Source: CAZKJL01 sp964553135
GTDB lineage: Bacteria > Patescibacteriota > Gracilibacteria > Peribacterales > Peribacteraceae
Direction: 5' to 3'
NCBI GenBank assembly: GCA_964553135.1
Contig: CAZKJL010000001.1
Span: 124,001-188,000, forward strand
Length of the DNA: 64,000 nucleotides
This document shows, piece by piece, positions 53,999-62,541 of the stretch. The position numbers and the translations under genes were made by a program. Under the pieces are notes generated by a model that did no database searches, was not told the DNA's origin, and worked only from the letters and a program-made list of their open reading frames with translations. Each line of letters starts with the position of its first letter. Position 1 is the first letter of the stretch.

Positions 53999-54916
53999 TT
54001 ACGCCTTGCCGAGGAGCATGGCGAGGAGCGCCATGCGGATGGGAACGCCGTTGCTGGCCTGGCGGAAGTAGGCGGCGTTGGGCAGTGCGTCCACGTCCAT
54101 GGCGATTTCACCGACGCGGGGGAGCGGGTGCATCACGATGACCTTCTTTCCCTTCAGCTGCTTGGCGGTGAGGACGTACTTGAGCTTGAGGCGTTCGTAT
54201 TCGCTCTTGTCGGCGAAACGTTCCTGCTGCACGCGCGTCATGTACATCACGTCGCAGTCGAGCGCGGCTTCGATGTCGCCCTTTTCGACGTACGGGATGT
54301 TCTTTTCCTTCAGAAAGCTCGTCACTTTCTCGGGCATCGTGAGTTCCTTGGGTGACACCAAAACGAAGTTGATCTTGTCGTAGAGTCCCAGCAAGTAGCT
54401 GAGCGAGTGCACGGTGCGTCCGTACCTCAGGTCACCGACCATCGCGACCGTGAGGCCGTCGACTTTGCCGCATTCTTTTTTGATGGTGTAGAGGTCCAGG
54501 AGCGCCTGCGTGGGGTGTTGGCCCGGTCCGTCCCCCGCGTTGATGAACGGCACCTTCGCAGCCGAAGCCGCCGTATCGGCGCTGCCTTGCTCGGGGTGAC
54601 GCATCGCGATGATGTCGGCGTACGCGCTCACCATTTCCATCGTGTCTTGGATGGTCTCGCCTTTGTAGAGCGAGCTGAATTGAATTCCTTCGGCGGTGAG
54701 GACGTCGCCTCCCAGCCGGAGCATCGCGGTCTCGAAACTGAGACGCGTGCGCGTGCTGGGTTCGTAGAAGAGCGAGGCCAATACTTTGCCCTTCAGCAGG
54801 TCCGTTTTTCCCTTGGCGCGCGCCTTCTCCATCTCCGCCGCGACACGAAGAATCTCCTCCGTGTCAGCTCGGGTGAGCTGCTTGGTGGACGTGAGATGTT
54901 TGAACGGAAGCGGCAT
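53999..54916 (-). CDS. pyrB: Aspartate carbamoyltransferase catalytic subunit
   Basis: 305 aa. Carbamoyl-phosphate motif PSTRTRLSFETAM, HPTQALLDLY, VGDLRYGRTVHSL and VMHPLPRVGEI are all intact. It joins carbamoyl phosphate and aspartate. No pyrI regulatory subunit is adjacent. TACACT lies 11 bases before the ATG. Confidence 0.96.
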   Translation of the reverse strand: MPLPFKHLTSTKQLTRADTEEILRVAAEMEKARAKGKTDLLKGKVLASLFYEPSTRTRLSFETAMLRLGGDVLTAEGIQFSSLYKGETIQDTMEMVSAYADIIAMRHPEQGSADTAASAAKVPFINAGDGPGQHPTQALLDLYTIKKECGKVDGLTVAMVGDLRYGRTVHSLSYLLGLYDKINFVLVSPKELTMPEKVTSFLKEKNIPYVEKGDIEAALDCDVMYMTRVQQERFADKSEYERLKLKYVLTAKQLKGKKVIVMHPLPRVGEIAMDVDALPNAAYFRQASNGVPIRMALLAMLLGKA

Positions 54917-55063
54917 TCTAAGATCGCAGTGTAGACGAAGAACCGCTCATTGACAAACTTTAATGAAGATTATGGGGTATAAAAGTCTGTGTTTGCACTT
55001 TTCCACGTTTTTGCAGCATCACAAAATCGAAAATCGTCAAAATTATCGTCGGAGGCGCCGTCT

Positions 55064-55079
55064 ACCGTAATAATACGGT
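55064..55079. repeat. Perfect palindrome ACCGTA-ATAA-TACGGT
   Basis: A 6-bp perfect hairpin between pyrB and the next gene, upstream of a consensus promoter; possible operator. The rest of the gap (54934-55063) is AT-rich with nothing else I can name. Confidence 0.5.
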
Positions 55080-55116
55080 TTCAGGAAAAGCCTTTCTCTC
55101 ACGACGTGTCAGGAAT

Positions 55117-55162
55117 TTGACAGCCAAAAGAATCGTTCTAGCATGGGTCAAATTTTCCCATG
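55117..55162 (+). promoter_or_regulatory. Consensus -35/-10 promoter with hairpin over the start codon
   Basis: TTGACA (55117-55122), 16 bases, TAGCAT (55139-55144). CATGGG (55142-55147) and CCCATG (55157-55162) form an inverted repeat that includes the ATG at 55160. Confidence 0.5.
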
Positions 55163-55669
55163 GAAACCGAAACATTCGACGACGTGGCTACCGCGGAAAA
55201 CTCGGCACCCGAGCCCATCAACGTCGTGCTCCGAAGGGACCAAAAAGAAGGTGACGGTTATCGAGTGGAGCCGCCCATTCTTCTGTCCAAATTGTCGGGC
55301 ATTTCGCAGAAGGGCATGTCGACGATGTCTCTCGGTTGGGTGAGTCCGAAATCGAGATACGCGGCTCTTCTTGGCGGCGGTGCCGCCGAGGGGCAGAGCG
55401 ACGGCCTCGAGAAGTTCCATCATTCCGAAGATCCGGCTGTCCACGAGCCCGTCATCGGCGTGTCGCTCGGGTCACTGGAGCATGCAGGAGTCACCTTTGC
55501 CTTCGAGTATCCCGAGGGGGAGAAAAAGCACATCATGACGAAAAGGCGCATTGCGGCACTCGCTGCGGCCGTCGCCGTCGCACTCGGTGCGGCCGTCTAC
55601 GCGAGTACGGGTGCCGAAGCGTCCGGCCGGCAAGCTCAAGGCACATCCGAAACATCCGACGCGCACTGA
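55160..55669 (+). CDS. Hypothetical protein with C-terminal membrane helix
   Basis: 169 aa. A polar N-terminal ~125 residues, then KKHIMTKRRIAALAAAVAVA, a basic-flanked hydrophobic helix, and a polar tail. No family. Alternative TTG/ATG starts exist. The flippase starts 45 bases later with its own promoter. Confidence 0.5.
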   Translation: METETFDDVATAENSAPEPINVVLRRDQKEGDGYRVEPPILLSKLSGISQKGMSTMSLGWVSPKSRYAALLGGGAAEGQSDGLEKFHHSEDPAVHEPVIGVSLGSLEHAGVTFAFEYPEGEKKHIMTKRRIAALAAAVAVALGAAVYASTGAEASGRQAQGTSETSDAH

Positions 55670-55713
55670 AGAAGAGCGTTCCCTGAACTCTCGCTTCCGT
55701 CTATTCTTTCGTC

Positions 55714-57210
55714 ATGTCCAACCGAGCCATCGCCACGTCCACGCTCTGGCAAATCGGCAGCCAAGCCGTGATGGCGCTTCTTTCGGCGGTCTCCGTGAAG
55801 TTCGTGGCCATCGGGCTCAGCAAAGAACTCGCGGGCTCCTACAACTCCGCGTACGGCTACCTCCAGCTCTTCGCCATCCTTGCCGACTTCGGGCTCTACG
55901 CCGTCTCGGTGCGCGAGGTCAGCCGCACCGCGGACAAAGAGCGCGTGCTCGGCGGGCTTCTGGTCCTTCGTTCCGTCATCGCGTGCGTGTCGCTGGGTTC
56001 GGCGGTTCTCATCGCGTGGTTCGTTCCCGCATGGCAGGGGACGCCGCTGCGCGTCGGCATCACGATCGCCGCGCTCGTGCCGTTCTTCACGTTGCTTGCG
56101 GGAGTGCTTCGCACGGTGTTCCAGGTGACGTACTCCATGCACCTCGTCTTCATCGCCGAAGTATCGCAACGCATTCTGACGTGCGTGCTCATGGCCGCCG
56201 TCATCGTTCTGGGCGTACGACAGAGCACCGATGTCGCCGTGTACGAATACTTCCTGTGGGTCGGCGGCGCGGGGTCGCTTCTTCTTCTGATCCTTTCCAC
56301 GGTCTTCGCGTCACGCTGCATGCGCATTCGTCCGGTGTTCGATGCAGCGCTTCTCAAGAGTTTGCTCGTGCACGCCGCACCGTACGGTGCGGCATTCTTG
56401 TGCATCGCGCTCTACCGCCAGTTCGACCTCACGATGATCGCGCTCCTCCGGCCCGATTTCCGCTTGCAGAACGCGGTCTACGGATTCGCCTCGCGCATCA
56501 CCGAGATGACGTACTTGGTACCCACGTTCCTTCTGAACTCCACACTGCCACTCCTCAGCGCACGTCAGGCCAAGGGCCAGCCGACGGATACACTCCTCGG
56601 CAAAACGTTGCTCCTCATCCTGGCGTTCGGTTCGGCATCGGCGCTCTTCTCCTTCTTCTGGGCGCGGCCCATCATGCAGCTTCTCACGACCGACGCGTAC
56701 TTGAGCGGCGCCGGCGGACCGGGAGCAGATACGGCTCTCTCGCTGCTTGCCGCACCGATGTTCCTCAACGGCATCGTGCTGTTCAGTTTCTACACGATGC
56801 TCACGAAGCATCGGTGGAAGCCGCTCGTTCTCAGCATGGTCGCGGCCGTCATCCTTTCGGTGGGCCTCAATCTGCACTGGATTCCGATCGACGGCTTCAT
56901 CGGTGCCATCCGCACGTCAACCGTCGTTCATCTGTTTTTGGCACTCGTTCTCTTTCCGCAGGCGTGTCGGACGATGCCGCTCAGTTTTTCATCCGACTAC
57001 GGACTTCGATGGGTCGGCTTCACTCTGGCCCTCGGACTACTGCTCGCTTTCACCGCCCCGTTGCTCGGAAGCGGAACCCTCATCATTCTCATCACCCTGT
57101 TGCTGGGAGCCGCCGCCGCGGGGCTTCTTGGGTTCGTGGCGGGCTTCCATCGCATTTTCTCCCTCAGCGGAGCCCCTGAACCCCTCCAGGAACCGTCGTT
57201 GCAGGACTAG
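55714..57210 (+). CDS. Wzx/MurJ-type polysaccharide flippase (MOP superfamily)
   Basis: 498 aa, about 12-14 membrane helices. The N-terminal NRAIATSTLWQIGSQAVMAL and the repeated helix pairs typify Wzx-like exporters of lipid-linked oligosaccharides. It could equally be the lipid II flippase, as no other MurJ is in the window. TATTCT lies six bases before the ATG. Confidence 0.82.
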   Translation: MSNRAIATSTLWQIGSQAVMALLSAVSVKFVAIGLSKELAGSYNSAYGYLQLFAILADFGLYAVSVREVSRTADKERVLGGLLVLRSVIACVSLGSAVLIAWFVPAWQGTPLRVGITIAALVPFFTLLAGVLRTVFQVTYSMHLVFIAEVSQRILTCVLMAAVIVLGVRQSTDVAVYEYFLWVGGAGSLLLLILSTVFASRCMRIRPVFDAALLKSLLVHAAPYGAAFLCIALYRQFDLTMIALLRPDFRLQNAVYGFASRITEMTYLVPTFLLNSTLPLLSARQAKGQPTDTLLGKTLLLILAFGSASALFSFFWARPIMQLLTTDAYLSGAGGPGADTALSLLAAPMFLNGIVLFSFYTMLTKHRWKPLVLSMVAAVILSVGLNLHWIPIDGFIGAIRTSTVVHLFLALVLFPQACRTMPLSFSSDYGLRWVGFTLALGLLLAFTAPLLGSGTLIILITLLLGAAAAGLLGFVAGFHRIFSLSGAPEPLQEPSLQD

Positions 57211-57230
57211 GGAAAACGTCGGTTTTGTGC

Positions 57231-57236
57231 TATAAT
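57231..57236 (+). promoter_or_regulatory. Extended -10 TGCTATAAT, leaderless
   Basis: TATAAT with TGn lies six bases before the ATG at 57243. Its context nearly matches the promoter at 5923. Confidence 0.6.
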
Positions 57237-57242
57237 GATCCG

Positions 57243-57974
57243 ATGGGTTCGATTCTTCGTTCCTCCACCGCAAAGCAGCTGGCAGGCGCCCTCATCGGGA
57301 TGGCTGCGGCCACCGCCGTGTATTTGGGCGTACAGCACATGTCCACCGCAAGTCTCACGGGCATGCTCGTGCAGACCGGCACGGTGTCCGAGAACGCAGA
57401 CCGAGTCCGCGTGAACGACAAGACGATCAACGATGCCGCACTCGAGCGCATCGCCCGTCATGCGAAGGAAGTGGGTCAGCAACTGGCGGATTCCACGGTG
57501 CCCGTCGTCGCGTCGTCCGTTCCCGCCCTCGTGCAGAATGCCGAAGAGCGCGGAGCACGCCGCGCGTTCGTTCAAGATGCCGCGCAGAAATTGGCCGACG
57601 CTCCGACCTACGACGCAAATCCCAACGTGAAGATTTCGGAAGAGCAGCGCCTCGCCATCCGCATGGCACGTGTCCAGGGCATCGCCCGGGCATCGGCCGC
57701 TTCTTCCGTCACTGCCGTGAACGTTGCGACCGCAAACTCGCGCCCCGCACGCTCCGCTGTCTTCGCTCCGATCACTTCCTCCGAAGTGGCCGTGCATGCA
57801 GCCGCTCCACTCCATGAAGGAGCAGAGATCGCCGATGTGCCGCATTCCACGCAGCTTCCCAGCTCCGGACTCGGTCTCAACCTTCTCGTTCTCGCCACAT
57901 TCCTCGGCGCATTCTTTTCCACGCGCTCACCCCTGCGCGACCGCGTCGTTGCTCTCGTGAAGTCGGCTCACTAG
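57243..57974 (+). CDS. Membrane protein, hypothetical (243 aa)
   Basis: An N-terminal hydrophobic segment (LAGALIGMAAATAVYLGV), a ~150-residue Ala/Val/Arg-rich helical region, and a C-terminal helix (LNLLVLATFLGAFFS). No recognised domain. pilD follows within 11 bases with its own -10. Start fixed by the promoter. Confidence 0.55.
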   Translation: MGSILRSSTAKQLAGALIGMAAATAVYLGVQHMSTASLTGMLVQTGTVSENADRVRVNDKTINDAALERIARHAKEVGQQLADSTVPVVASSVPALVQNAEERGARRAFVQDAAQKLADAPTYDANPNVKISEEQRLAIRMARVQGIARASAASSVTAVNVATANSRPARSAVFAPITSSEVAVHAAAPLHEGAEIADVPHSTQLPSSGLGLNLLVLATFLGAFFSTRSPLRDRVVALVKSAH

Positions 57975-57984
57975 TATAAGACCC

Positions 57985-58728
57985 ATGGCGTTCAGTGCGG
58001 TCTTGTTCGGCTGTATCGGTTTGGTTCTGGGCAGCTTCGGCAACGTTCTCATTCACCGTATCCGCACTGGCGAAACCATCACCGGTCGTTCGCATTGTCC
58101 GCACTGTAAAAAGAAGCTCGGTGTTTTGGAGCTCGTTCCGGTGCTGAGTTACATGGCGCTCCGCGGCAAATGCTTCGGCTGCAAGACCGATATCGCGATG
58201 CAGTATCCCGCCATCGAGATTCTTTCCTGTGCCGCCTTCCTGCTCTCGCTTGCGCTCTTCCCGTCCGATGTTCTCACCGCGTACGTGGCCGGAACGGCAC
58301 TCTTCTTTTTGCTGCTTGCCTGCGCATACGATTATTTGTACCAGCAAATTCCCGATGTCTTCACGCTGCTTCTGGCACTCGTGGCACTCGTGTTTGCCGT
58401 GAATCGCCACATGCTTCCCTCGGCGTTCGTGGGCGCGGCGATTCCTCTCGTCTGGTTCGGCGGGCAGTGGCTCTTCACCCGAGGCAGGGCCGTGGGCAGC
58501 GGTGATATTTTTTTGGCCGCGGCACTCGGACTATGGGTGGGTTTTCCTCGCATCATCACGCTCATCGCACTCAGTTACATGGTCGGAGCCATGACGATTC
58601 TCACGCTGCTTGCGCTCCGGAAGACATCGTTCAGCAAGGTCCGCATCGCGTTTGCGCCGTTCCTCGGCGTGGCCACGGTGCTTACGATTCTCGGTGCGGG
58701 GGAGTGGTACGTGGGATTGATGATGTGA
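57985..58728 (+). CDS. pilD: Prepilin peptidase / N-methyltransferase (A24)
   Basis: 247 aa, about seven helices. The methyltransferase domain has two CxxC pairs (HCPHCKKKLG, GKCFGCKTD); the aspartic protease sites are in AYDYLYQQIPD and GSGDIFLAAALG. It processes type IV pilin-like proteins; none are visible here. TAGTAT lies seven bases before the ATG. Confidence 0.93.
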   Translation: MAFSAVLFGCIGLVLGSFGNVLIHRIRTGETITGRSHCPHCKKKLGVLELVPVLSYMALRGKCFGCKTDIAMQYPAIEILSCAAFLLSLALFPSDVLTAYVAGTALFFLLLACAYDYLYQQIPDVFTLLLALVALVFAVNRHMLPSAFVGAAIPLVWFGGQWLFTRGRAVGSGDIFLAAALGLWVGFPRIITLIALSYMVGAMTILTLLALRKTSFSKVRIAFAPFLGVATVLTILGAGEWYVGLMM

Positions 58729-58781
58729 TCACGGATGTACTGACGCAATTCGAGTGTTACTTCTTTGTCCGTGATCCTCTT

Positions 58782-59043
58782 CCACTTTCTTTTGACGCAA
58801 AAGAAAGTGGCAAAGAAAAGCAGTCGCTCGTGGCGGAAAACCTACGCGAAACGACTCGCTCCGCTACAAAGCGCAAACTCGTCCGCTGCGGCGGACTCAA
58901 ACAGTGCGCTTTGTTTTACGCTTCGCTCGTCGAACGCGTGACGGTTTTCCGCCAATGCGACAATGCTGCGTCACCCCTCTCGTGAACATAAAGAGAGAGG
59001 CTTCGCTGCCCTATGGGCGGTGCCTACACGGCAGCGAAGCCTC
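58782..59043. repeat. Cluster of perfect inverted repeats in a 443-base non-coding region
   Basis: (1) CCACTTTCTTTTG with CAAAAGAAAGTGG, 13-bp arms, 3-base loop (58782-58810). (2) GGCGGAAAACC with GGTTTTCCGCC (58832-58842, 58943-58953) enclosing CGCG, ACGA/TCGT, CAAAGCGCA/TGCGCTTTG and GTCCGC/GCGGAC, a ~122-base rod with a 12/13-base internal bubble. (3) GAGGCTTCGCTGCC with its complement (58997-59010, 59030-59043). Small hairpins follow to ~59110. No gene was found between 58729 and 59171. Confidence 0.7.
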
Positions 59044-59171
59044 AGTGTTGTACCAACGGAACTGCTGCAGATCCCTACGTGAGGGTCGCCCTCCTTTCGG
59101 AGAAGTTCTGGTGTTGGCAGATCAATATTACGTTAAATGCCATATTTTGTCAAATAGTGCAAATAGGCATT

Positions 59172-59816
59172 CTAATAGATATTGGCATCCCTTTTGTCGC
59201 ATATCTCCGAATATTCACGATGAGAAATGTATCCTTTCCCTTCCCTCACAGCACGGAGAAGCATTCCTTCTATGCGCTGTGCAAGACAGAACAATTCCTC
59301 GGTATGTTTCGAGTGCTCCGAGATGAGATTATCATTGTTCCGATGGACACCGAATAATTTATCGCAGCGAGCAACCGCATAACCCAGGTCCTGGATCTGC
59401 TTCGACAGACGTGCTCTTTGTTCATGGCCCAGAATTTCCGGTGCATAGCTGGCAAGATGCTCCAATGCATCGAGAAGCGGCTGTCTCGATTCTCCTATGA
59501 TCGTGCGATTCAATTCATTCTCATCATTTCCGTTGTGCGCACAGCCAAGTTTGTCATTTTGGTCTACGCACATTGCCGGCAACACGAGATCCCCCGCAAG
59601 GTTATAGGTCCCTCCGCGCGGTTTCTTGCCTTGCGCCTCGAGCGTTTGCAATGGCACGAGCGTGTCGTGATAGAGACCGCACAGATGAAATGCCAGGCCT
59701 TTCGACGTCATCCGATGGATGCGACGAAGGTCGTCGAGCAGGAAATTTCCACACCCCTCGCGCTCAAAACTTTCCTGAGGATCTGCAAGCAGTATTTCTT
59801 TTTGCTCAATCTCCAT
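59172..59816 (-). CDS. Hypothetical soluble protein (214 aa)
   Basis: No family recognised. Start MEIEQKEILLADPQ at the ATG 59816, six bases after TATAAT. Helical, with a CVDQNDKLGCAHNGN segment. DNA is AT-richer than the surroundings. It follows the repeat cluster and its promoter shares 16 bases with that of the four-helix protein gene at 44.4 kb. Confidence 0.5.
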   Translation of the reverse strand: MEIEQKEILLADPQESFEREGCGNFLLDDLRRIHRMTSKGLAFHLCGLYHDTLVPLQTLEAQGKKPRGGTYNLAGDLVLPAMCVDQNDKLGCAHNGNDENELNRTIIGESRQPLLDALEHLASYAPEILGHEQRARLSKQIQDLGYAVARCDKLFGVHRNNDNLISEHSKHTEELFCLAQRIEGMLLRAVREGKGYISHREYSEICDKRDANIY

Positions 59817-59822
59817 ATTTAT

Positions 59823-59828
59823 ATTATA
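59823..59828 (-). promoter_or_regulatory. Consensus -10 TATAAT, leaderless
   Basis: TATAAT ends six bases before the ATG at 59816, inside the 16-mer shared with 44437-44452. Confidence 0.55.
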
Positions 59829-59972
59829 CAATATTACTTGATATTAAGCAATTAGACCGACGACCCATCCATCGTCTCGCTTCGACAGAAGCGATGCTGC
59901 AATCGACCTCGAAAGACGCCCAATATGTGTTTTTCCTAAGTCTTTGGAATCACTCGTGTATCCTCTCACCCG

Positions 59973-60413
59973 ATGAAAGTCGTTGCACAGAACAGGCGCG
60001 CTCGGTTCGACTACGAGATCACGGATACCGTGGAGGCAGGCATCATGCTGAGCGGACAGGAGGCAAAATCGTGTCGCTTGGGGCAGGTGAGCCTTACAGG
60101 GAGTTATGTGTCGTTCTTCAGCGGAACTGCCGTGCTCAAACAAATGAAAATTACGCTCTACAAATACGCCGGTATCCAGCCCGACTACGAGCCGGGCCAT
60201 GACCGCAAACTTCTTCTCAAGAAAAACGAACTCGCGAAGATCGAGGCGTCGCAGGCCGTGAAGGGCGTGAGCATCATTCCTCTGGAGGTGCGTGCCGGAC
60301 GGTTCATCAAAGTGCTCCTCGGCATCGCCAAGGGCCGTAAGCGGCTCGACAAGCGCCAGCGCATCAAAGATCGCGAGGTGAGCAAGCGGCTCCGGCAAGG
60401 ACGGGAAGAATGA
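59973..60413 (+). CDS. smpB: SsrA-binding protein
   Basis: 146 aa, OB-like core (ARFDYEITDTVEAGIMLSGQ, EAKSCRLGQVSL) and the basic C-terminal tail DKRQRIKDREVSKRLRQG that enters the ribosomal mRNA channel. It delivers tmRNA to stalled ribosomes. TATCCT lies eight bases before the ATG. I see no ssrA gene in the window. Confidence 0.96.
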   Translation: MKVVAQNRRARFDYEITDTVEAGIMLSGQEAKSCRLGQVSLTGSYVSFFSGTAVLKQMKITLYKYAGIQPDYEPGHDRKLLLKKNELAKIEASQAVKGVSIIPLEVRAGRFIKVLLGIAKGRKRLDKRQRIKDREVSKRLRQGREE

Positions 60414-60420
60414 TTGATAA

Positions 60421-61065
60421 TTGCGGTGCGATCGTCGAGAATCACATCCACGCTTCACCCCCGCAGTTTTGTCGCTTCTCCCTCCGCAGATCCAGAAGGC
60501 CATCGAAGAGTTCAGCAAGCTTCCGGGCATCGGGCCGAAGTCCGCCGAACGCCTCACGTTTCACTTGCTTCGGAGCAGCCGTGCTTCTGCCGAGGGGCTC
60601 GGCAGTGCACTGCAGGCACTCAAGCGCGATTTGAAGTATTGCAAAGAATGCCAAATGATCACGCTCCAAGAAACGTGCGACATCTGTGCCGACCGCTCGC
60701 GAGATCGTGCCACCGTACTCGTGGTGGAAGAGCCCCTCGAAGTCGTTGCATTCGAGAAAGCCGGATACAAGGGTCTGTATCACGTGCTCCACGGCGTGCT
60801 CTCGCCCATCGACGGCATGGGCCCAGAGCAGCTCAAGCTCAAAGAACTCATCGATCGTTGCGGCGCGGGCACCGTCACCGAGGCCATCATCGCCACGAAC
60901 TTGGATACGGAAGGAGAAGCCACGGCCGCGTACATCAAGCAGCGCCTTGCGCAGTCCGTCACCAAAGTCACGCGCCTTGCTCACGGACTTCCCATGGGCG
61001 CCGACATCGAGTTCGCAGACCAAGTGACGCTCCGCGAGGCGATTGCGGGACGGAGGAACGCTTAG
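60421..61065 (+). CDS. recR: Recombination mediator RecR
   Basis: 214 aa from TTG 60421; a TTG at 60469 (LSLLPPQIQ) is the family-like alternative, giving 198 aa. Helix-hairpin-helix (KLPGIGPKSAERLTF), C4 zinc finger (CKECQMITLQETCDIC) and Toprim domain (LVVEEPLEVVAFEKAG). RecR with RecO/RecF loads RecA. It follows smpB by seven bases, probably one transcript. Confidence 0.93.
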   Translation: MRCDRRESHPRFTPAVLSLLPPQIQKAIEEFSKLPGIGPKSAERLTFHLLRSSRASAEGLGSALQALKRDLKYCKECQMITLQETCDICADRSRDRATVLVVEEPLEVVAFEKAGYKGLYHVLHGVLSPIDGMGPEQLKLKELIDRCGAGTVTEAIIATNLDTEGEATAAYIKQRLAQSVTKVTRLAHGLPMGADIEFADQVTLREAIAGRRNA

Positions 61066-61277
61066 GCTTCCACATCGAGAATCTGCTCCAGTGCCGGCGC
61101 GCCGGCCATCGGCCTGGAGTACGCCTTGCGGATCAGGGCTTGAAAGCGGCTGACTTGTTCAAAGGTCTGGAAACCCAGTTGCTCAGCGATGGCTTCTCGG
61201 CCATGCGGCGTCCGCAGTTCGGCCGTTCGAATGAATTGCGTCTCGCCGTTCTGTTTTGCAAAGGGAGCGGTGTTCAT
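61062..61277 (-). CDS. Small hypothetical protein
   Basis: 71 aa soluble, mostly helical (REAIAEQLGFQTFEQVSRFQ). Starts seven bases after the stop of the methyltransferase-family gene and overlaps recR by four bases at its 3' end. No family recognised; its link to the upstream gene suggests cotranslation. Confidence 0.4.
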   Translation of the reverse strand: MNTAPFAKQNGETQFIRTAELRTPHGREAIAEQLGFQTFEQVSRFQALIRKAYSRPMAGAPALEQILDVEA

Positions 61278-61284
61278 GGTGATG

Positions 61285-62346
61285 TCAGGAAATGATGGGA
61301 GCGAACTGCGACGAAATTTCCGCGGGACTTTCCCGGCGATCCGAGAGATGCGCGCGGTAAGACCCGTTTGCCAGCTCTCGATTGATGGCGCGGACGTCCA
61401 TCGGTGAGGATCCGCAACACAGGCCGACGTACGGCACGTCCTTCAGGCCGCAGAGCGTGATGAGTTTGTGCACTTGTGCGGCGGAGACGTCGAAGACGGT
61501 TCGCAGTCTCGCGAACTCCTCGTTCTCCGGGGTCGTGCGCGCCTCGTTCTTGTCGGCGAGTTCGCGGAAACGGTCGCCTTCGTGACCTGCGGGAATGGCG
61601 GCTTTGTTGGGGTAGATGGCGGTGAACGTTCCGGGTTTCGACGCTCCGAGAATCGCCATGATTTGATCGGCGTTGCCGCAGTTGAGGGCCGTTCCGACGT
61701 CCACTCTTCCTTTGCTCGCGGTACGCAATCGGTCCGCGACTTCGTCATACGACTCGATGCCGTAGTTGTTGTTCGGCACCCCCTCGCGCGTGGGCTCGAA
61801 TGAGACGATGACGCGTTTCATGCCGGCACGCTGAGCTCCGATGACGATGCCCAGCGCTTCGTTGTAGTCGTGCACCGCTTCGGCCAAGATGCCGAAAACA
61901 CCGGCGTCGTGCAGCGCTTCCATCTGGTCGATGTGTCCGCGAAGCGAACGTCCCATTTGATCTCCGCGGGAACGCCAGCGCTGGTCATCGTGCCCCGACG
62001 TATCCAACATCGGTGCGATGCTGCCGAAAATTTCGGCATTGTCGCCGAAGACTTTACGTGTCAGCTCCACTGCCGAAACGTTCCAGTGGAATTGTTCCTC
62101 GCTGAATGTTCCTCCGTCCACGCCGCGCGGACCGGCACCGAATGTCGGCGTAACGGGTTGCGTGACTCCACTCTCTTTATACGCATGAAGAGCGCCGAGT
62201 ATCCACTGGAATTTTTCTTTGCCGAATGCATCTTTTGTGGAAATGCCGTGCAAATCGTTGAGCAGTGAGCCGAACGGACCGCTGAGGACCTTTGGGTCAG
62301 CCGATGCTTTGGGTCGATGGAATGACATTGAGAGTGAATGGAACAT
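61285..62346 (-). CDS. Homocysteine S-methyltransferase-family protein
   Basis: 353 aa. The zinc-ligand motifs of the Hcy-binding family are visible: ALNCGNADQI and GLCCGSSPMDVRAIN, within a TIM barrel (MKRVIVSFEPTREG). Members transfer methyl groups from S-methylmethionine or betaine to homocysteine. Start 62346 or ATG 62328. No methionine-synthesis genes are nearby, so another thiol methylation is possible. Confidence 0.75.
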   Translation of the reverse strand: MFHSLSMSFHRPKASADPKVLSGPFGSLLNDLHGISTKDAFGKEKFQWILGALHAYKESGVTQPVTPTFGAGPRGVDGGTFSEEQFHWNVSAVELTRKVFGDNAEIFGSIAPMLDTSGHDDQRWRSRGDQMGRSLRGHIDQMEALHDAGVFGILAEAVHDYNEALGIVIGAQRAGMKRVIVSFEPTREGVPNNNYGIESYDEVADRLRTASKGRVDVGTALNCGNADQIMAILGASKPGTFTAIYPNKAAIPAGHEGDRFRELADKNEARTTPENEEFARLRTVFDVSAAQVHKLITLCGLKDVPYVGLCCGSSPMDVRAINRELANGSYRAHLSDRRESPAEISSQFAPIIS

Positions 62347-62541
62347 GAAGAAATCGTCTCGCTTCGCTCCGCGAGTGGCGTGCTTCCGCGTTCGTTACGC
62401 AGCAAGCAACCCTCGCGCAAGGCGCATCATCATTTGCATCATTGGCGAGAGGCGGGTCGTCATTGCGCGGTCAGTCTGCCCTCTGGTTTCGGAGTGTCAA
62501 CAATTCACATCGAAAAAACCGATATTCGTCTTCCGTAAGCC

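Noticed and set aside
58729..59171. tmRNA (ssrA) near smpB
   Set aside because: No tRNA-like acceptor/T-arm ends and no tag reading frame were found.
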